From contig JAKQSI010000127.1 in assembly GCA_029570205.1 (NCBI GenBank), positions 1 through 30,403 on the forward strand: a DNA stretch of 30,403 nt. The letters run 5' to 3'. Made by a program: the position numbers and the translations under genes. The notes beneath the pieces are model-generated. The model saw only the letters and a program-made list of their open reading frames with translations. It had not been told where the DNA came from and ran no database searches. The stretch comes from Candidatus Omnitrophota bacterium. Lineage in GTDB: Bacteria > Hinthialibacterota > Hinthialibacteria > Hinthialibacterales > JAKPRU01. Below, one piece after another: positions 30,312-30,403 of this stretch. How positions within the stretch are numbered: position 1 is the first letter of the stretch; each line of letters opens with the position of its first letter.

Positions 30312-30403
30312 GGTTGTGATATATTGTTTAGAGGGGAAAGCACATTGCGCGGCGCGTAAGGCAAAGAGCGTAAGGTGCGGTTCAAGCCTTCTTCCAGACC
30401 CGG

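Noticed and set aside
30330-30403. tRNA-like sequence (ggttcaagcc) at the window end
   Set aside because: Only a loose resemblance to a T-arm; no anticodon arm or acceptor stem can be assembled from the visible bases.

Overview
This is a stretch of a chromosome from a flagellated bacterium with a two-membrane envelope. It is moderately GC-rich by eye, with one conspicuous AT-rich island just upstream of dnaN. Flagellar export genes, twin-arginine (Tat) secreted enzymes, a bacterial alpha-2-macroglobulin, a formylglycine-type sulfatase and two orphan type-II/IV pseudopilins ending in a GDI..GP motif all occur together. That mix recalls uncultivated lineages such as Sumerlaeota, Hydrogenedentota or Hinthialibacterota, or the PVC group. 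The sequence alone does not settle the phylum.

Region 1 (1-4605, + strand) is a flagellar motor and export cluster. It holds the 3' end of fliG, a 15-copy tandem array of hairpin repeats, a nucleoside 2-deoxyribosyltransferase-like gene, fliH, fliI, and a single gene that joins a FliJ-like coiled coil to a MotE/YlxF-like periplasmic domain through a transmembrane helix. fliH, fliI and the fusion gene overlap or abut.

Region 2 (4696-13778, - strand) reads from right to left. It runs ECF sigma factor, membrane anti-sigma factor with a TPR region and a sugar-binding-like periplasmic domain, a 1694-residue alpha-2-macroglobulin with an intact thioester, and a Tat-secreted sulfatase. Sigma and anti-sigma overlap by 4 bases. 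The sulfatase Shine-Dalgarno sequence overlaps the alpha-2-macroglobulin stop codon. This looks like an envelope surveillance or protection locus.

Region 3 (13.8-22.1 kb) holds a Tat aldo/keto reductase with a ferredoxin tail (+), a GT2-GT4 fusion glycosyltransferase and rpoN (-), a small membrane protein, a soluble PAS histidine kinase and ispF (+).

Region 4 (22.2-30.4 kb) holds a pseudopilin (-), an AT-rich intergenic island that may be a replication origin, dnaN, a GT4 glycosyltransferase, a YprB-like exonuclease with TPRs, a three-helix membrane protein, a XerC/XerD-type recombinase (+), a second pseudopilin (-) and an orphan NarL-type response regulator (+). Most genes left of about 19 kb (apart from region 1 and the reductase) are on the - strand and most to the right are on the + strand, which fits divergence from an origin near dnaN.

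Three repeat types decorate the intergenic spaces: the 15-copy hairpin array, a dispersed 40-nt hairpin element with five copies at gene boundaries, and a single long palindrome ahead of the alpha-2-macroglobulin gene. No rRNA, tRNA, CRISPR array, insertion sequence or prophage was seen.
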